Positions 43,125-52,301 of a stretch of DNA of 64,000 nt are shown in pieces. This DNA comes from Pseudoroseomonas cervicalis (GTDB lineage: Bacteria > Pseudomonadota > Alphaproteobacteria > Acetobacterales > Acetobacteraceae), in contig NZ_JAUTAJ010000004.1 of the NCBI RefSeq assembly GCF_030818485.1, forward strand, positions 2,273,001 to 2,337,000, given 5' to 3'. Position 1 is the stretch's first letter. The number at the start of each line of letters is the position of its first letter. The position numbers and the translations under genes were made by a program. The notes below the pieces were generated by a model, which made no database searches, was not told the DNA's origin, and worked only from the letters and a program-made list of their open reading frames with translations.

Positions 43125-44138
43125 ATGCAACGCCGCAACCTGCTGCTGGCCGGCGCCGGGGCGCTGGCCGCGCCGCTCGCCCTGGCCCGCCCTGGCCTGG
43201 CCCAGAGCCGCGCCGCCGCCGTCACCATGCGGCTGTCGCACCAGTTTCCGCCCAGCCACCAGCACGCCACCATCCTGGCCGCCTTCGCCGAGCGGGTGAA
43301 GGCGAAGAGCCAGGGCGCGATCGATGTGCAGGTCTTCCCGGCCGAGCAGCTGGCCCGCGCCGGCGAGAATTTCCCCGCCGTGGCGCGCGGCGCCTTCGAG
43401 GCGGCGGCGGCGGTGAATTTCCAGTGGGGCAACACGCTCCCGGAAATGAACGTGCTGACCCTGCCCTATCTGTTCACCGAGCTGGAGCGGATCCGCAAAT
43501 TCCCCGGCTCCCCGGCGGCGCAGTTCCTGGAGGGGCTGCTGCAGAAGCGCGCGGTGCGCAACCTGATGTGGCTCTACACCACGCGCCAGGCGATCTTCAC
43601 CAGCAACCGCAAGCCGATCGTCAGCACCGAGGATTTCCGCGGCCTGAAGATCCGCGGGCTGAACGCGCTGACCGACCATGCGCTGACCGCGGTGGGCGCC
43701 GCCCCCTCCTCCATGCCGGGGCCGGAGGTGCCGCAGGCGCTGCAATCCGGCGTGCTGGATGCGGGGCTGACCGACATCTCCGCCGCCGTCTCCCGCCGCT
43801 TCTACGAGTTCCAGAAATTCGGCACGGTGACGCCCTGGTTCTGCGTCTTCACCCATGTCTATGTGAATCCGCGCTGGTTCGACGGGCTGCGCCCCGAGCA
43901 TCGCAGCCTGATCCAGGAAGAGGCGGCGCAGGCCGAGCGCGACCAGATGCCGCTGACCGAGGAGGTGGCGGCGCATGCCCTGGCCGAGCTGAAGCAGCGC
44001 GGCATGACCGTGCATGAGCAGAGCGCCGCCGAGCGCGAGGCCTGGAGCGCTGCCATGCAGAAGCCGGTGGTCGACGCCTTCCTGCGCCTGGCGCCGGAGA
44101 ACGGGGCGCGCGCCATCGAGACGCTGCGCGCGCTGTGA
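43125..44138 (+). CDS. TRAP transporter solute receptor (DctP type)
   Basis: 337 residues. The Arg-Arg signal MQRRNLLLAGAGALAAPLAL suggests Tat export. The receptor body has MRLSHQFPPSHQHATILAAF, AEQLARAGENFPAVARGAFE, the conserved Arg region DFRGLKIRGLNALTDHALTA and EVPQALQSGVLDAGLTD. The conserved Arg pairs with a ligand carboxylate in this family. It is first of a dctP-dctQ-dctM order; its stop overlaps the GTG of dctQ. GAGGGAAGGGAAG precedes the ATG. Confidence 0.95.
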   Translation: MQRRNLLLAGAGALAAPLALARPGLAQSRAAAVTMRLSHQFPPSHQHATILAAFAERVKAKSQGAIDVQVFPAEQLARAGENFPAVARGAFEAAAAVNFQWGNTLPEMNVLTLPYLFTELERIRKFPGSPAAQFLEGLLQKRAVRNLMWLYTTRQAIFTSNRKPIVSTEDFRGLKIRGLNALTDHALTAVGAAPSSMPGPEVPQALQSGVLDAGLTDISAAVSRRFYEFQKFGTVTPWFCVFTHVYVNPRWFDGLRPEHRSLIQEEAAQAERDQMPLTEEVAAHALAELKQRGMTVHEQSAAEREAWSAAMQKPVVDAFLRLAPENGARAIETLRAL

Positions 44139-44689
44139 GCGGCCTGGCCCGCGCCATCGCCGCCCTGGCCCGCTGGGTGGCGCTCGGCGCCGCCGCGCTG
44201 GGCGGGGTGGCGACGCTGCTCTGCCTGGCGCTGATCTGCTGGTCGGTCGCCGCGCGCTACCTGCTCGGCCAGCCGCAGCCCTGGATCGACAAGGCGGCGG
44301 GCTGGCTGGTGGTCGCCCTTGTCATGCTGGCCGCGCCCGAGGCGCAGCGCCGCTTCGAGCATATCGGCGTCGATGTGCTGACCGGCCGCCTGAAGGGCCG
44401 CGCCGCGCATGGCGCCCGGCTGCTCTCCACCCTCTCGGTCGCCCTCGTCGCCGGCATCCTGCTGCAGGCGGGGCTGGAGACGGTGGAATTCAGCCGCATG
44501 ATCGGCGTGATGACCGAGATCGAGGGCGTGCCGGTCTGGTGGATCCAGGCGCTGCTGCCGCTGGGTGCGGCGCTGCTGATGCTGGTGGCGCTGGCGCAGT
44601 CGCTGCAGCTCGCCCTCGGCCAGGCGCCAGACTACCTGCCCGATGGCAGCGAGGAGCTGCCGCGCGACACGCTGGCGCGCGGCGAATGA
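44135..44689 (+). CDS. TRAP transporter small membrane subunit (DctQ type)
   Basis: 184 residues from GTG 44135 (GTGA overlap with the receptor stop). Four helices match DctQ, including LLCLALICWSVAARYLLGQP and WIDKAAGWLVVALVMLAAPE, with the connecting segment PEAQRRFEHIGVDVLTGRLK. It pairs with the large DctM channel subunit to import the ligand with sodium. Confidence 0.92.
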   Translation: MSGLARAIAALARWVALGAAALGGVATLLCLALICWSVAARYLLGQPQPWIDKAAGWLVVALVMLAAPEAQRRFEHIGVDVLTGRLKGRAAHGARLLSTLSVALVAGILLQAGLETVEFSRMIGVMTEIEGVPVWWIQALLPLGAALLMLVALAQSLQLALGQAPDYLPDGSEELPRDTLARGE

Positions 44690-44844
44690 GCCCGGGCCGC
44701 CCGGCCCCGCATCGCTCCACCCGGCATCGCGGCGGGCGGTCGCGCCGCCTGGCGTGACCCGCGCGCCGGACCCCACCACCGGGGCGCGCGCCGCGCCGCA
44801 GATCCCGCGGGCGCGCCCCGGCCCCGCCTTCCTGAGGACCCGCC

Positions 44845-46149
44845 ATGACCTTCCTGGCCCTGCTCGCGGCGCTGTTCGTCGTGCTCTATCTCGGCATGCC
44901 GATGTTCGCGGCGCTGTTCCTGCTGCCGCTGGCCGTGCTGGTCTGGGTGGAGGGCAGCCTGCCCGCGCTGGGCGAGCTGGTGATCGGCCAGCTCGACGGC
45001 TACCTGCTGGTGGCCATCCCGCTCTTCATGCTGATGGCGCATGTGATGGTGCGCGGGCGCGTGGTGGACGATCTCTACGGCGCCGCCTTCGCCCTGCTGC
45101 GCGGCGTGCGCGGCGGGGTCGGCATCGCCACCGTCGCCGCCTGCACCATCTTCGCCGCCATCTCCGGCTCCTCGGTGGCGACCGCGCTGACGGTCGGCAA
45201 GATCGCCATCCCGCAGATGCTGCGCTACGGCATGAGCCGCAAGGGCGCCTTCGGCGTGGTGGCGGGCGGCGGCACGCTCGGCATCCTGATCCCGCCCTCG
45301 GCGCCGATGGTGCTCTACGCCTATGTCACCGAGACCAGCGTCGGCGCGCTGTTCCTGGCCGGCGTGGTGCCCGGGCTGATGATGGCGCTGATGTTCGCCC
45401 TCTACTGCTTCCTCACCGAGAAGCGCGCCGTGGCACCCAGCGCGGCCGCGCCGGGCGAGGCGCAGGGCGAGGTGCATGGCGCGGGGCTCGAGAATTTCTC
45501 GCTGATGCGCGCCGGCTGGAGCCTGTCGCTGCCGATCTTCGTGCTCGGCGGTATCTATATGGGCATCTTCACGGCGACCGAGGCGGCCGGCACCGGCACG
45601 CTCTACGCCATCCTGATCGCCGCCCTGATCTATCGCAGCCTGCGCTGGCGCGACCTGCTGGACGGTTTCGGCGAGGCGACGCGCACCTCCGCCATGCTGC
45701 TGCTGATCATCGCCGCCGCCGCCATCTATGGCTACATGCTGACCAAGCTGCGCGTGCCGCAGGAGCTGACCGAGCTGGTGCTGGAATGGGGCCTGTCGCG
45801 CACCGGCTTCCTGATCGTCATGATGGTGCTGCTCTTCGTGCTCGGCCTGGTGCTGGAGAGCTTCTCGATCATCCTGCTGACCATGCCGGCGATCCTGCCG
45901 GTGCTGACGCAGCTCGGCATCGACAAGGTCTGGTACGGCGTGCTGCTGACGCTGAGCCTGGAGATGGCGCTGATCTCGCCGCCCGTGGCGATGAACCTGG
46001 TGGTCATCAAGGCGATCACCGGCGCGCCGCTGGCCGAGGTCAACCAGGCCATCATCCCCTACATGCTGATGCTGGCGCTCGGCACCGGGCTGATCATCGC
46101 CTTCCCCGACATCGCGCTCTGGCTGCCGCGCCTGGCGGGCTATGGCTGA
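44845..46149 (+). CDS. TRAP transporter large permease (DctM type)
   Basis: 434 residues with about 12 hydrophobic segments. Family signatures are AISGSSVATALTVGKIAIPQ, MSRKGAFGVVAGGGTLGILI, PPSAPMVLYAYVTETSVGAL and SFSIILLTMPAILPVLTQLG. It is the ion-coupled channel of the TRAP system. GAGGACCCGCC supports ATG 44845. It lies 155 nt after dctQ, an unusually large gap for this operon. Confidence 0.96.
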   Translation: MTFLALLAALFVVLYLGMPMFAALFLLPLAVLVWVEGSLPALGELVIGQLDGYLLVAIPLFMLMAHVMVRGRVVDDLYGAAFALLRGVRGGVGIATVAACTIFAAISGSSVATALTVGKIAIPQMLRYGMSRKGAFGVVAGGGTLGILIPPSAPMVLYAYVTETSVGALFLAGVVPGLMMALMFALYCFLTEKRAVAPSAAAPGEAQGEVHGAGLENFSLMRAGWSLSLPIFVLGGIYMGIFTATEAAGTGTLYAILIAALIYRSLRWRDLLDGFGEATRTSAMLLLIIAAAAIYGYMLTKLRVPQELTELVLEWGLSRTGFLIVMMVLLFVLGLVLESFSIILLTMPAILPVLTQLGIDKVWYGVLLTLSLEMALISPPVAMNLVVIKAITGAPLAEVNQAIIPYMLMLALGTGLIIAFPDIALWLPRLAGYG

Positions 46150-46159
46150 GGCCAGGCGG

Positions 46160-46186
46160 GCGGCGGCCGGGGGTCCCGGCCGCCGC
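46160..46186. terminator. Hairpin between dctM and the exported small protein gene
   Basis: 12-bp stem GCGGCGGCCGGG/CCCGGCCGCCGC with 3-nt loop between convergent stops. There is no T run, so termination strength is uncertain. Confidence 0.5.
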
Positions 46187-46199
46187 CGCCGATCCGGCC

Positions 46200-46523
46200 T
46201 CAGCCGCTCACCGCATCGGCGGGGTCGTGGTAGCGGCTGACCGCCATCGGCACGGCGCGCGGATCGCCCTCGGCCGAGGCGTTGCGCCCCGCCGGGCCGG
46301 GCAGCACGCCGCCGCCATGCGCCAGCTCATGCGCCCGGGTCACCGGCATCGGGATGTCGAGCGGGCCGGGGTCGCTCAGCGGCCCCTTGTTCACATCGGC
46401 CGCCAGGGCCAGGCCCGGGGCGGCGGCCAGGCCGGCCAGCAGCCCGGCCGCCAGGGCCAGGGCGCGCCAGCGGGCGGGGTGCGGGGCCCTGGCCCCGCCG
46501 GAGATGGGTCGTGCCGAGTTCAT
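46200..46523 (-). CDS. Small exported protein, unknown function
   Basis: 107 residues from ATG 46523, preceded by GAGGAGGACCGCCTC. Signal peptide is in the N-terminal 42 residues (WRALALAAGLLAGLAAAPGL, then ALAAD). The mature part is short, polar and Pro/Gly-rich (VNKGPLSDPGPLDIPMPVTR, then AHELAHGGGVLPG). HELAH looks like a zinc motif, but it lies in a disordered-looking peptide and is probably chance. Not recognised. Confidence 0.6.
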   Translation of the reverse strand: MNSARPISGGARAPHPARWRALALAAGLLAGLAAAPGLALAADVNKGPLSDPGPLDIPMPVTRAHELAHGGGVLPGPAGRNASAEGDPRAVPMAVSRYHDPADAVSG

Positions 46524-46664
46524 GAGGCGGTCCTCCTCAGCAAGGGATGGCTCCCGGCCCGGAGGAGATAGGCGCGGCCGGGCGCCTCGGCAGCGCCCGG
46601 TTACGCATCGCTGCAACTCGCAAGCCGGCGCAACAGGCGCCGCCCCGCGGTCCGGCCTGTGGCG

Positions 46665-47900
46665 TCAGGCCGCCTCGGCCAGGGAGAGCACCTCCTGCAG
46701 CGCGCCCACCAGCTGTTCGACCATCGCATCGCTGTGGTGCGGCGTGGCGCAGAGCCGCAGCCGCTCCGTCCCGCGCGGCACGGTCGGGTAGTTGATCGGG
46801 GTGATGTAGAGCCCGTGCCGCTCCAGCAGCCGCCGCGCCACCGCCCGGCAGCGCGCCGCCCCGGGGACCGGGATCGGCACGATATGGCTCTCGCTCGGCA
46901 GGCGCGGCAGGCCGGCCTTGTCCAGCGCCGCCTTCAGCGCCTGGGCGCGCGACGCCAGGCTGGCGCGCAGCGCCGCATCGGCGCGGATCTGCCGGATGCT
47001 GGCCAGCGTCGCCGCCAGGGTGGTGGGCGGCAGGGCGGTGGTGAAGATCAGCCCGCCGGCGACCGAGCGGACATAGTCCACGAGGTCCGCCTCGCCGGCG
47101 ATGTAGCCGCCATAGCAGCCGATGCCCTTGGACAGCGTGCCCTCGATCACGTCGATGCGGGCGCTGGCGCCGTCGCGCTCGGCGATGCCGGCGCCCTCGG
47201 GCCCGTAGAGGCCGACCGCATGCACCTCGTCCAGATAGGTGATGGCGCCATGGCGCTCGGCCAGGTCGCAGATGGCGTGCAGCGGCGCGACATCGCCCTC
47301 CATCGAATAGACGCTCTCGAAGGCGATCATCTTGGGCGTGGCCGGGTCGGAAGCCGCCAGAAGTTCCTCCAGATGGCCGAGGTCGTTGTGCCGCCAGATA
47401 TGGCGCCGGGCGCCGCTGCGCCGCATGCCGTCGATCATCGAGGCATGGTTCATGGCGTCCGAGAACACCTCCATGCCCGGCAGCGCCGCCAGCAGGGCGG
47501 AGAGCGCGGCCTGGTTCGCCATGTAGCCGCTGCCGAACAGCAGCGCCGCCTTCTTGCCATGCCAGTCGGCCAGCTCGGCCTCGAGGTCGGTGTGCAGCGG
47601 CGAGGTGCCGGAGATGTTGCGGGTGCCGCCGGCGCCGGCGCCGTGCCGGGCAGCGGCCTCGGCCGCCGCCTGGCGCACCACGGGGTGCACCCCCATGCCG
47701 AGATAGTCGTTCGAGGACCAGACCACGATCTCGCGCGCCGCATCGGCCCCGCCCGGCCCGGCCCCGGGCTGGTGCCAGCGATAGACCGGGAAGCGATCGG
47801 CCAGTTTCTCCAGCCGCGCGAAGTCGCGGTAGCGGCCTTCGGCGCGAAGCGTATCGAGCTGCTGCGTGCAATGCGCGCGCAGGGTCTGCCGTGTGTCCAT
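46665..47900 (-). CDS. hemA: 5-aminolevulinate synthase
   Basis: 411-residue PLP enzyme condensing glycine and succinyl-CoA, the C4 (Shemin) route to tetrapyrroles typical of alphaproteobacteria. Glycine-rich loop and substrate region: [17 protein letters not shown] and [20 protein letters not shown]. Cofactor residues: [20 protein letters not shown] and [13 protein letters not shown] (PLP Asp). The Schiff-base lysine is in [20 protein letters not shown]. The C-terminal [20 protein letters not shown] is conserved. It stands alone. Confidence 0.97.
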   Translation of the reverse strand: MDTRQTLRAHCTQQLDTLRAEGRYRDFARLEKLADRFPVYRWHQPGAGPGGADAAREIVVWSSNDYLGMGVHPVVRQAAAEAAARHGAGAGGTRNISGTSPLHTDLEAELADWHGKKAALLFGSGYMANQAALSALLAALPGMEVFSDAMNHASMIDGMRRSGARRHIWRHNDLGHLEELLAASDPATPKMIAFESVYSMEGDVAPLHAICDLAERHGAITYLDEVHAVGLYGPEGAGIAERDGASARIDVIEGTLSKGIGCYGGYIAGEADLVDYVRSVAGGLIFTTALPPTTLAATLASIRQIRADAALRASLASRAQALKAALDKAGLPRLPSESHIVPIPVPGAARCRAVARRLLERHGLYITPINYPTVPRGTERLRLCATPHHSDAMVEQLVGALQEVLSLAEAA

Positions 47901-48017
47901 GGCCGCCCTTCTTACTCCAGCCCCCTGGAAAATGCAGGATTTCGTGAGGGCACGGCTGATCCGAGCCCAGCGCAGGGGCGCCCCGTGCAGTCCAGCACGG
48001 TCTTGGCAAGCGCCGCG

Positions 48018-48893
48018 TTAAGCCGCGCCCTGCCGCTCCGCCCGCAGCACGGCGCGCAGCCCCTCCCGGTAGCTCGGATGGCGCCAGACCAGCCCCAGCA
48101 TCGCCTGGGTGCGGGCGCTGGAGATGCGGCGGTTCTCCGCCCAGAAGCTGCGCGCCATGGGCGACATCGCCGCCCAGGCCGTCTCGAAGGGGGTCAGCGG
48201 CGGCGGCGCCAGGCCGAGCAGCCGCGCCGCCTCCGCCACCACATCGGCATTGGCGGCCGGCAAATCGTCGGCCAGGTGCAGCACCCGCGCCGCCCCTGGC
48301 GACCCCGGGGCCGGCCGCGCCGCGGCGGCCAGCACGGCGCGGGCGATGTCCTCGACATGGATGCGCGAGAACAGGTGCCCGGGCCGGTCCACCCGCCGGG
48401 CCCGCCCGGCGCGCAGCTCGTCCAGCGCGCTGCGGCCGGGGCCATAGATGCCGGCGCAGCGCATCAGGTCGAGCGACAGGCCGCGCCGCTCCGCCAGCCG
48501 CCGCCAGCCTTCCTCCGCCGCCAGCCGGCGGCGGGAGCGCTCCTGCCCCGGGGCGGGGGGCGTGTCCTCCTCCACCCAGCCGCCGCCATGGTCGCCATAG
48601 ACCCCGGTGGTGGAGAGATAGCCGACCCAGCGCAGCCGCGGCGCCGCGGCCAGCGCGGCGCCATGCGCCGCCAGCACCGGATCCTCTCCCGCCTGCTCCG
48701 GCCCGGCGGTGACCAGGAGATGCGTGGCCTCGGCGATCGCCGGCGCGGCCTCCGCGAAGGGCAGCAGCGCCACCCCCTCGGGCGCCGCCTCCGGCCGCGG
48801 CGCGCGCATCGTGCCGGCCACCTGCCAGCCCGCCGCCCGCGCCGCCCGCGCCGCCGCGCGCCCGGCAAAGCCCAGCCCCAGGATCAGCAGCAT
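48018..48893 (-). CDS. NAD(P)-binding epimerase-like protein (YeeZ type)
   Basis: 291 residues. The Rossmann start MLLILGLGFAGRAAARAARA has the GxGxxG pattern. WVGYLSTTGVYGDHGGGWVE and LMRCAGIYGPGRSALDEL resemble extended SDRs, and FSRIHVEDIARAVLAAA matches the YeeZ/nucleoside-sugar epimerase subgroup. The Tyr-x3-Lys active-site pair is not clear (YGDHGG), so catalysis is doubtful. It is divergent from the TPR-protein gene; 66 nt separate the starts. Confidence 0.82.
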   Translation of the reverse strand: MLLILGLGFAGRAAARAARAAGWQVAGTMRAPRPEAAPEGVALLPFAEAAPAIAEATHLLVTAGPEQAGEDPVLAAHGAALAAAPRLRWVGYLSTTGVYGDHGGGWVEEDTPPAPGQERSRRRLAAEEGWRRLAERRGLSLDLMRCAGIYGPGRSALDELRAGRARRVDRPGHLFSRIHVEDIARAVLAAAARPAPGSPGAARVLHLADDLPAANADVVAEAARLLGLAPPPLTPFETAWAAMSPMARSFWAENRRISSARTQAMLGLVWRHPSYREGLRAVLRAERQGAA

Positions 48894-48959
48894 CGCCCTC
48901 TCCGCCCTGTCATGGAGGGGATGTGGCGCGGATGCGCGCGCGGGGCTAGAGTGGCGGCC

Positions 48960-49946
48960 ATGCGAGCCCCCCTCCGCAACGCGCTGCTGGGCGTGTTCGC
49001 CGCCGCCACGCTGACCGCGCTTGCCGGCGGTGCCTTCCTGCTGCACGCCCCCACCATGCCCGAGGCGGCCGAGCCCGCCCGGCCCGGCGGCAACGGGGCC
49101 GCGACCGCGCCGGCATCCGGGGCCGCCAACGCCCCGCCGCCCGGCGCCCCCGCTGCCAGCCCCCCCGCCGCCAGCCTCCCCGCCGCCGGCCAGCCGCCCG
49201 CCGCCGCCTCGGCCAGCCCGCCGGGCGCCGTCGCCCTGCCGGTGCCGCCCGAACCGCCGCGCCTGTCCGACAGCGCCGAATACGAGGCCTGCCTCGACCT
49301 GCTGCGCAACGACCCGGAGGGCGCGCTGAACCGCGCCATGGAATGGGAGCAGAAGGGCGGCGGCGATCCCGCCCGGCACTGCCTGGCGCTCGGCCTGCTG
49401 GCGCTGGGCGAGCCGGAGCGCGCCGCGCCGCGGCTGGAGCGCCTGGCCGGCGGCTCCAGCGCCGGCAACCCGGCCCGCGCCGCGATCTATGCCCAGGCCT
49501 CCCAGGCCTGGATGATGGCGGGCGACACCGCCCGCGCCTATGGCGCCTCCACCCTGGCCCTGTCGCTGATGCCCGAGGACACCGCCCTGCTGGTGGACCG
49601 CGCCACCGCCGCCGGCGCCATGGGCCGCTACACCGAGGCGCTGGAAGACCTCAACCACGCCATCGCCACCGACCCGAACCGGTCGGAGGCCTTCGTCTTC
49701 CGCGCCGCCGCGCTGCGCCACCTGGACCGCACCGAGGAGGCCCAGCGCGACATCCAGCGCGCCCTGGAGCTCGACCCGCGCAATGCCGAGGCCTTCCTGG
49801 AGCGCGGCATCCTGCGCCAGCTGAAGGGCGACACCGCCGGCGCCAAGGAGGACTGGCAGCGCGCCATCGCCGTGGCGCCGGACAGCATCGCCGCCGACCT
49901 CGCCGCCCAGAACCTCGCCCTCAACGAAGCCGGCCCCCGCCGTTAA
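48960..49946 (+). CDS. Exported tetratricopeptide-repeat protein
   Basis: 328 residues. The N-terminal signal or anchor is LLGVFAAATLTALAGGAFLL. A 65-residue Pro/Ala-rich spacer follows. TPR units cover about residues 195-325 (YAQASQAWMMAGDTARAYGA, AMGRYTEALEDLNHAIATDP, LDRTEEAQRDIQRALELDPR, LKGDTAGAKEDWQRAIAVAP). It probably scaffolds a periplasmic complex. The spacer suggests it crosses the cell wall. The gene ends in TAA followed within 10 nt by the 39-bp repeat. Confidence 0.88.
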   Translation: MRAPLRNALLGVFAAATLTALAGGAFLLHAPTMPEAAEPARPGGNGAATAPASGAANAPPPGAPAASPPAASLPAAGQPPAAASASPPGAVALPVPPEPPRLSDSAEYEACLDLLRNDPEGALNRAMEWEQKGGGDPARHCLALGLLALGEPERAAPRLERLAGGSSAGNPARAAIYAQASQAWMMAGDTARAYGASTLALSLMPEDTALLVDRATAAGAMGRYTEALEDLNHAIATDPNRSEAFVFRAAALRHLDRTEEAQRDIQRALELDPRNAEAFLERGILRQLKGDTAGAKEDWQRAIAVAPDSIAADLAAQNLALNEAGPRR

Positions 49947-49949
49947 TTT

Positions 49950-50035
49950 GTCAGGCTGCCGCCGTCTCCCGGTGAGGCGGGACTTTTTTTCGGGCTGCCG
50001 CCGTCTCCCGTTGAAGCGGGACGCTGCGGGCTGAC
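49950..50035. repeat. Inverted second locus of the 39-bp repeat
   Basis: GGCTGCCGCCGTCTCC at 49954-49969 and 49993-50008, again with a 39-bp period, inverted relative to the oxyR locus. The spacer GGTGAGGCGGGACTTTTTTT is related to the first locus. TGTCAGGCTGCCGCCGTCTC is identical over 20 bases between the two loci. CAGGTGGGGCGCTGCGGG at 50050-50067 also echoes the GCCCCACCT unit beside oxyR. TCCCG-GTGAGG-CGGGA followed by seven T could act as a weak terminator. Confidence 0.85.
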
Positions 50036-50235
50036 GCTGCGCGACCGGTCAGGTGGGGCGCTGCGGGCCAGCGCCATTTGCCGATGCGGCGCGGCCGGGC
50101 GAGCAGCCCTCCACCGGGCGCCACAGGAATCGCCCGGTTCCGCCCATCCGCCGCCCGTCACCCCGCCACCCTGGGCCGGAGCATCCCCCCCAAATACCGC
50201 CCCTCCCGTCCCGGCCCTGACCGGCAGCCGACAGA

Positions 50236-51069
50236 TCAACGGTGGTTCATGAGGCAGGCGAGGATGACGATGGCGGCGCCGACCAGCGTCGTCAGCGCCG
50301 GCAGCACGCCCCAGATGGCGAAATCCGCCAGCACGGCCCAGAGCAGGGCGCTGAATTCCAGCGGCGCCAGCTGCGCCACGCTGGCGCGGCGGAAGGCGGC
50401 GGCCAGGCAGATGGTGGCCGCGCCGGCGAAGACGCCGTTCACCGACAGCGCCAGCAAATCCAGCCCGCCCGGCGCCACCCAGCCGCTGCCGGCGAAGGGC
50501 AGCAGCAGCAGCGCCCCGGGCACCGAGGACCAGAGGATCAGCCGGGCGATGCCGGGCTCGTCGCGCAGATAGCGGTTGATGGTCAGCACGGTGGCGTAGC
50601 TGGCGGTGCCGAACAGCGCGTAGAGATAGGCCAGCAGGCTGCCGCCCGCCGACAGACCCGGCGCCATGGCGACGACGATGCCGAGGAAGCCGACCCCGCT
50701 CCACAGCCAGACGCGGCGCGGCAGGGTCTCGCCCAGCACCAGCGCGGCCAGGGCGAGGGTCATGAAGGGGGCGGTGAAATAGACCAGATAGCCCTCGGCC
50801 AGCGGGATCTCGCGCAGCGCCTGGAAGAAGCCGACGGCAGAGCCCAGCATGGCCAGCGCCCGCAGCAGGTGCAGCCCCGGATGCGCGGTGCCGAGCGGCC
50901 CGCCCAGGCCCGGCCGCAGCGCCCGCGCGCCGAACAGCAGCGCCAGCAGCACCAGATGGCGGATCAGCACCACCTGCGCCGCCGGATAGGCGCCGGCCAG
51001 CAGCTTGCTGTTGGCGTCCAGCGCCGCGAACAGCCCGAGCGCCAGCAGCAGCAGCAGCGGTCCCTGCAC
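50236..51069 (-). CDS. DMT/EamA-family transporter
   Basis: 277 residues with ten predicted helices and two EamA repeats. The first starts MQGPLLLLLALGLFAALDAN, with LREIPLAEGYLVYFTAPFMT and LVLGETLPRRVWLWSGVGFL as the conserved helix 4-5 region. The second contains ASVAQLAPLEFSALLWAVLA and DFAIWGVLPALTTLVGAAIV. The substrate could be an amino acid or metabolite (RhaT/EamA drug-metabolite exporters). It is divergent from pyrD. Confidence 0.92.
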   Translation of the reverse strand: MQGPLLLLLALGLFAALDANSKLLAGAYPAAQVVLIRHLVLLALLFGARALRPGLGGPLGTAHPGLHLLRALAMLGSAVGFFQALREIPLAEGYLVYFTAPFMTLALAALVLGETLPRRVWLWSGVGFLGIVVAMAPGLSAGGSLLAYLYALFGTASYATVLTINRYLRDEPGIARLILWSSVPGALLLLPFAGSGWVAPGGLDLLALSVNGVFAGAATICLAAAFRRASVAQLAPLEFSALLWAVLADFAIWGVLPALTTLVGAAIVILACLMNHR

Positions 51070-51239
51070 GTGTCCATCCCCTCGTCGCGCCCTGGCCCGG
51101 GCCCCCGCCCGGGCCGCGCCGGCCCTGGACGGCTTCTCATCCGCGCCGCGCGGCGCGTCAATCGCCCCGCCGCCGACATGGCCGCCCCGCCGCGCGGGGC
51201 CTTCCCTTGCGCGGCGGGGCGGGGCACAAGCGGGGCGCC

Positions 51240-52301
51240 ATGACCCCTGCCCTCGCCTCCGCCCTCATGCCGCTGATGCGCGGCTTCGATCCCGAACGCG
51301 CGCATCGCCTGGCGCTGAAGGCGCTGGCGCTCGGCCTGGCCGGCGCCGACACCGCGCCGGACGAGCCCGTGCTCGCCACGCAGGTCCTCGGCCTGGATTT
51401 CCGCAACCCGCTCGGCCTCGCCGCCGGCTTCGACAAGGACGCGGTGGCGGTGGCGCCGCTGATGCGGCTGGGCTTCGGCTTCGTCGAGCCCGGCACCACC
51501 ACGCCCCGCCCGCAATCGGGCAACCCCCAGCCGCGCCTGTTCCGGCTGGAGGAGGATGCGGCGGTGATCAACCGCATGGGCATGAACAATGAGGGGGTGG
51601 CGGCCTTCGCCGCCCGGCTGGCGGCGCTGAGGCGGCCGCTGCCGGCGGTGCTCGGCGCCAATATCGGCATCAACAAGGAGGGCGCGGAGCCGGAGCGCGA
51701 CTACCCCGCCCTCTACCGCGCCGTGGCGCCGCAGGCCGATTACGTCACCATCAACGTCTCCTCCCCCAACACGCCGGGGCTGCGCGACCTGCAGGGCGAG
51801 GCGAAGCTGGCCGCCATCCTGGCCGCCGTGGCGGCGACGCGGGCCGAGCAGCCGCGCCAGCCGCCGGTGCTGGTCAAGATCGCCCCCGACCTGGCCGATG
51901 AGGCGGTGCCGAGCCTGGTCGAGACCTGCGTGGCGAATGGCGTGGCCGGGCTGATCGTCAGCAACACCACCATCGCCCGCCCGGCCAGCCTGCGCAGCGC
52001 CCACAAGGGCGAGACCGGCGGGTTGTCCGGCCAGCCGCTCTTCGAGCCCTCCACCGCGCTGCTGAAGCGCGTCTATGGCCTCGCCGCCGGGCGGCTGGTG
52101 CTGATCGGCTGCGGCGGCGTGTCCAATGGCGCGCAGGCCTATGCCAAGATCCGCGCCGGCGCCGCGCTGGTGCAGATGTACGCCGCCTTCGCCTATGCCG
52201 GCCCGGTGCTGGTGCCGCGCATCAAGCGGGAGCTGGCCGCGCTGCTGCAGCGCGACGGCTTCGCCCATGTCCACGAGGCCGTAGGAGCCGATGCCCGATG
52301 A
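51240..52301 (+). CDS. pyrD: Dihydroorotate dehydrogenase (quinone), class 2
   Basis: 353 residues, the membrane-linked FMN enzyme of pyrimidine synthesis. NPLGLAAGFDKDAVAVAPLM and GFVEPGTTTPRPQSGNPQPR bind FMN. The class 2 active-site serine is in VTINVSSPNTPGLRDLQ. LVKIAPDLADE and GVSNGAQAYAKIRAGAALVQ complete the barrel. The stop overlaps the next ATG (ATGA). Start ATG 51240 gives the usual N-terminus; an upstream in-frame start adds a short extension. Confidence 0.97.
   Translation: MTPALASALMPLMRGFDPERAHRLALKALALGLAGADTAPDEPVLATQVLGLDFRNPLGLAAGFDKDAVAVAPLMRLGFGFVEPGTTTPRPQSGNPQPRLFRLEEDAAVINRMGMNNEGVAAFAARLAALRRPLPAVLGANIGINKEGAEPERDYPALYRAVAPQADYVTINVSSPNTPGLRDLQGEAKLAAILAAVAATRAEQPRQPPVLVKIAPDLADEAVPSLVETCVANGVAGLIVSNTTIARPASLRSAHKGETGGLSGQPLFEPSTALLKRVYGLAAGRLVLIGCGGVSNGAQAYAKIRAGAALVQMYAAFAYAGPVLVPRIKRELAALLQRDGFAHVHEAVGADAR

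Noticed and set aside
46659..49946. 1095-codon plus-strand frame
   Set aside because: Only its last 328 codons (the TPR protein) look like protein. The rest is antisense to hemA and the epimerase-like gene.
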